From Zymomonas sp. (GTDB lineage Bacteria; Pseudomonadota; Alphaproteobacteria; Sphingomonadales; Sphingomonadaceae), in NCBI GenBank assembly GCA_027489105.1, contig JAIYAJ010000300.1, positions 1 to 25,597 of the forward strand: 25,597 bases of DNA, written 5' to 3'. The translations under genes were made by a program, and so were the position numbers. Positions within the stretch are counted from its first letter, which is position 1. Each line of letters opens with the position of its first letter. Below are positions 23,815-25,597 of this stretch, piece by piece. The notes under the pieces are model-generated. The model was not told where the DNA came from. It saw only the letters and a program-made list of their open reading frames with translations, and did not search any database.

Positions 23815-24828
23815 TCAGTAGGCCCGGGCGACGGCGAACTGTGCAGCTTCGACGAGTGCGGCCTTGGCCATGCCGTTGGGGAAGCTCGCGAGCGCGTCGA
23901 TCGCGCGCTGCGCATAATGGCGCGCGCGGGTGGCGGTGTCGGCGAGTGCGCCGGTTTGGCGCAGCAACGCGGTCGCGCGGACCAGATCCTCGTCCTCGTT
24001 CCGCAGGCCCTCGATCGCCTCGCGCAGGAATTCCCGATCGTCGCCTTCGGCACGGGCATAAGCGAGGATGACGGGCAGCGTCACCTTGCCGTCGCGGAAG
24101 TCGTCGCCCGCGTCCTTGCCCATGGTCGCGCCGTCCGACTCATAATCGATGATGTCGTCGACCAGCTGGAAGGCGATGCCGAGATAGCGGCCATATTGGT
24201 CGAGCGCTTCCTCGACCGCCGGTTCGCGCTCGGCGACCACGGCGGCGATCTTGCAGGCTGCGGCGAACAGCACCGCCGTCTTGGCGGTGATGATCTCGAG
24301 ATAGCGTTCCTCGCTCGTTTCGATCCGGCGCTGGGCGGTCAGCTGGTTGACCTCGCCCTCCGCGATTACCGCCGAAGCGTTGGACAGGATGCGCAGGACG
24401 CGCAGCGATCCGTCCTCGACCATAAGCTCGAACGAGCGGCTGAACAGGAAGTCGCCGACCAGCACCGAGGCGGCATTGCCCCAGATCATGTTGGCGGTGC
24501 GGCGGCCACGGCGCAGGCCCGACTGGTCGACGACGTCGTCGTGGAGCAGCGTTGCGGTGTGGATGAACTCGACCGTCGCGGCGAGCTTGAAATGGCGCTG
24601 GCCGGCATAGTCGAGCAGGCGCGCGCAGGCGAGCGTCAGCATCGGCCGCATCCGCTTGCCGCCGCCCGCGATCAAATGCCCCGCCAGTTCGGGGATCAGG
24701 GGGACCTCCGACTGCATCCGTTCGAGGATGACGGCATTGACGGCGTTCATGTCGTTCGCGACGAGCGCCATCATCGGTTCCAGCGACGGAGCGGCGGAAC
24801 GGCGGATCGGGGTAACGGTCGCGGTCAT
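23815..24828 (-). CDS. ispB: Long-chain polyprenyl diphosphate synthase
   Basis: The 337-residue protein is a trans-polyprenyl synthase. GGGKRMRPMLTL (55-66) is followed by the first Asp-rich motif LLHDDVVD (DDVVD 97-101) with GLRRGRRT. GDFLFSRSFELM comes next, and the second Asp-rich motif is FQLVDDIIDYE (DDIID 224-228). Ala92, five residues before the first Asp, is small, as expected for long products. It condenses isopentenyl diphosphate units to octaprenyl or decaprenyl diphosphate, the ubiquinone side chain; sphingomonads typically make Q-10, so decaprenyl is likely. The start at 24828 (MTATV) is favoured; an ATG at 24840 is possible. It is divergent from the chorismate mutase gene and next to the IS. 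Confidence 0.93.
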   Translation of the reverse strand: MTATVTPIRRSAAPSLEPMMALVANDMNAVNAVILERMQSEVPLIPELAGHLIAGGGKRMRPMLTLACARLLDYAGQRHFKLAATVEFIHTATLLHDDVVDQSGLRRGRRTANMIWGNAASVLVGDFLFSRSFELMVEDGSLRVLRILSNASAVIAEGEVNQLTAQRRIETSEERYLEIITAKTAVLFAAACKIAAVVAEREPAVEEALDQYGRYLGIAFQLVDDIIDYESDGATMGKDAGDDFRDGKVTLPVILAYARAEGDDREFLREAIEGLRNEDEDLVRATALLRQTGALADTATRARHYAQRAIDALASFPNGMAKAALVEAAQFAVARAY

Positions 24829-24990
24829 GGGCTTGCCCATGCCGCCCGCGCGCGTGAAAGGCAAGTCCGGAGGCCACCTGTTTCGGCTCCAGCCGAGGCT
24901 TTTGAGGGGCCGGACGAAACTCGTCCTTGCCAAAGCGATAGGCTATACTCGATAGGCGGCGGAAAGCATGAATTGGGGGCGTGGCGCGAC

Positions 24991-25275
24991 ATGGCCGACG
25001 AGACACTGAACCGCTATCGCGAGAGCATCGACAATATAGATGCAGCCCTGATCTTCATGCTCGCGGAGCGTTTCAAGGTCACCAAGGCGGTCGGCGAGCG
25101 CAAGGCGAAGACCGGCCTGCCGCCCGCCGATCCGGGCCGCGAGCAGGTGCAGATCGAACGGTTGCGCACCCTGGCCAAGAGCGCCAATCTCGATCCCGAT
25201 TTCTCCGAGAAATTCCTGCGTTTCATCATCGACGAAGTGATCCACCACCATCGCAAGGCCGGCGCGGCCGGCTGA
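24991..25275 (+). CDS. Chorismate mutase (AroQ class)
   Basis: The 94-residue protein is a stand-alone type II chorismate mutase: YRESIDNIDAALIFMLAERFKVTKAVGERKAKTGLPPADPGREQVQIERLRTLA followed by LDPDFSEKFLRFIIDEVIHHH. The basic residues in the first helix, VGERKAK and PGRE are the usual active-site positions. It converts chorismate to prephenate for phenylalanine and tyrosine synthesis in the cytoplasm and normally works as a dimer. Its length is normal and no signal peptide is present, so it is the cytoplasmic and not the exported form. The ATG at 24991 has a G-rich region before it. The regulator gene begins 25 bases later in the same direction. Confidence 0.92.
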   Translation: MADETLNRYRESIDNIDAALIFMLAERFKVTKAVGERKAKTGLPPADPGREQVQIERLRTLAKSANLDPDFSEKFLRFIIDEVIHHHRKAGAAG

Positions 25276-25299
25276 CCCCCCGGCGGACGGAGCAGGGCC

Positions 25300-25597
25300 A
25301 TGTCTTTCACCAAGGCGGTCGATCTGCTCCGGCTGGCGATGATGTGCAGCGGGCGGCGCGGCGTCTCGCTTAGCGAGGTCGAGGCGGAGTTCGCCTGCGT
25401 CCGCCGCACCGCGCAGCGGATGATGGCGGCGCTCGAAGAGGCCTTTCCCGCCGCCGAACGCCACATCGGCGAGGATGGCCGTCATTATTGGCGGCTCCCG
25501 GCGCGGGCGATCGCCCCCCTCCTCTCGCCCTCCGCCGACGAACTGGCGGCGATGAGCGCGGCGGTCGGCGAACTCGAGCGCGCAGGGATGACCGCCG
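25300..25597 (+). CDS. HTH regulator, WYL/YafY type, N-terminal part
   Basis: The gene runs off the right edge after 99 codons. The visible part is a winged helix-turn-helix: FTKAVDLLRLAMMCSGRRGVSLSEVEAEFACVRRTAQRMMAALEEAFP, then HIGEDGRHYWRLP. After it comes SADELAAMSAAVGELERAG, which resembles the linker region of WYL-domain regulators. WYL proteins sense ligands or nucleic acids and control DNA-damage, defence or metabolic genes. The WYL domain itself lies outside the window, so the class is an inference. GGAGCAGGG before the ATG supports the start. Confidence 0.72.
   Translation, partial: MSFTKAVDLLRLAMMCSGRRGVSLSEVEAEFACVRRTAQRMMAALEEAFPAAERHIGEDGRHYWRLPARAIAPLLSPSADELAAMSAAVGELERAGMTA

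Noticed and set aside
24921..24949. TATACT with TTGCCA upstream as a chorismate mutase promoter.
   Set aside because: The spacing between the boxes is only 11 bases and no good -35 box lies at 16-18 bases.

Overview
This is a GC-rich stretch of alphaproteobacterial chromosome, most probably from a sphingomonad (Sphingomonadaceae). The best evidence is a circularly permuted two-piece tmRNA gene with the proteolysis tag ANDNEALAIAA. A SleB-type wall hydrolase, an NDUFS4-like complex I subunit, a GC-rich dispersed repeat and GTG-rich overlapping operons fit this. No rRNA operon, CRISPR array or prophage is visible.

Layout. 1-1.6 kb (minus strand): the start of an exported protein, a membrane-protein gene that looks frameshifted, and a short HprK-like P-loop protein. 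2.0-4.6 kb: a small TPR-like exported protein, a calcineurin-type phosphoesterase and a membrane-bound GGDEF protein with a degenerate active site. 4.8-6.2 kb: tRNA-Asp with its own promoter and terminator, then an AI-2E/PerM-family transporter. 6.6-8.5 kb: cell-wall hydrolase, Cys-tRNA deacylase (ybaK) and an exported NTF2-like protein, with two copies of a structured repeat of about 118 bp. 8.8-13.2 kb: a four-gene minus-strand operon of two SGNH/GDSL proteins, an MBOAT acyltransferase and a small membrane protein, resembling an envelope or polysaccharide O-acetylation machine. 13.4-15.2 kb: a Tat-exported DUF885 metallopeptidase gene broken by one in-frame TAG. 15.3-15.7 kb: ssrA. 15.7-16.2 kb: mscL, divergent from lemA across a palindromic promoter region. 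16.3-18.9 kb: a tight lemA-TPM-TPM-NUDIX operon. 19.0-21.8 kb: an NDUFS4-like gene and the helicase hrpB. 21.9-23.8 kb: a complete IS1595-like insertion sequence. 23.8-25.6 kb: a long-chain polyprenyl diphosphate synthase, chorismate mutase and a cut-off WYL/YafY-type regulator.

The most unusual part is the insertion sequence. Besides its transposase it carries a protein with a HEPN-type R-N-x3-H motif and, convergent with it, a 58-residue ORF with a strong ribosome binding site. Its inverted termini continue into the two arms of a REP-like palindrome. The flanks are inverted copies instead of direct target duplications, which suggests rearrangement at this site. Other points worth a second look are the nonsense-broken DUF885 gene, the degenerate GGDEF site, the two repeats with a compensatory stem change, and the symmetric dyad between mscL and lemA.
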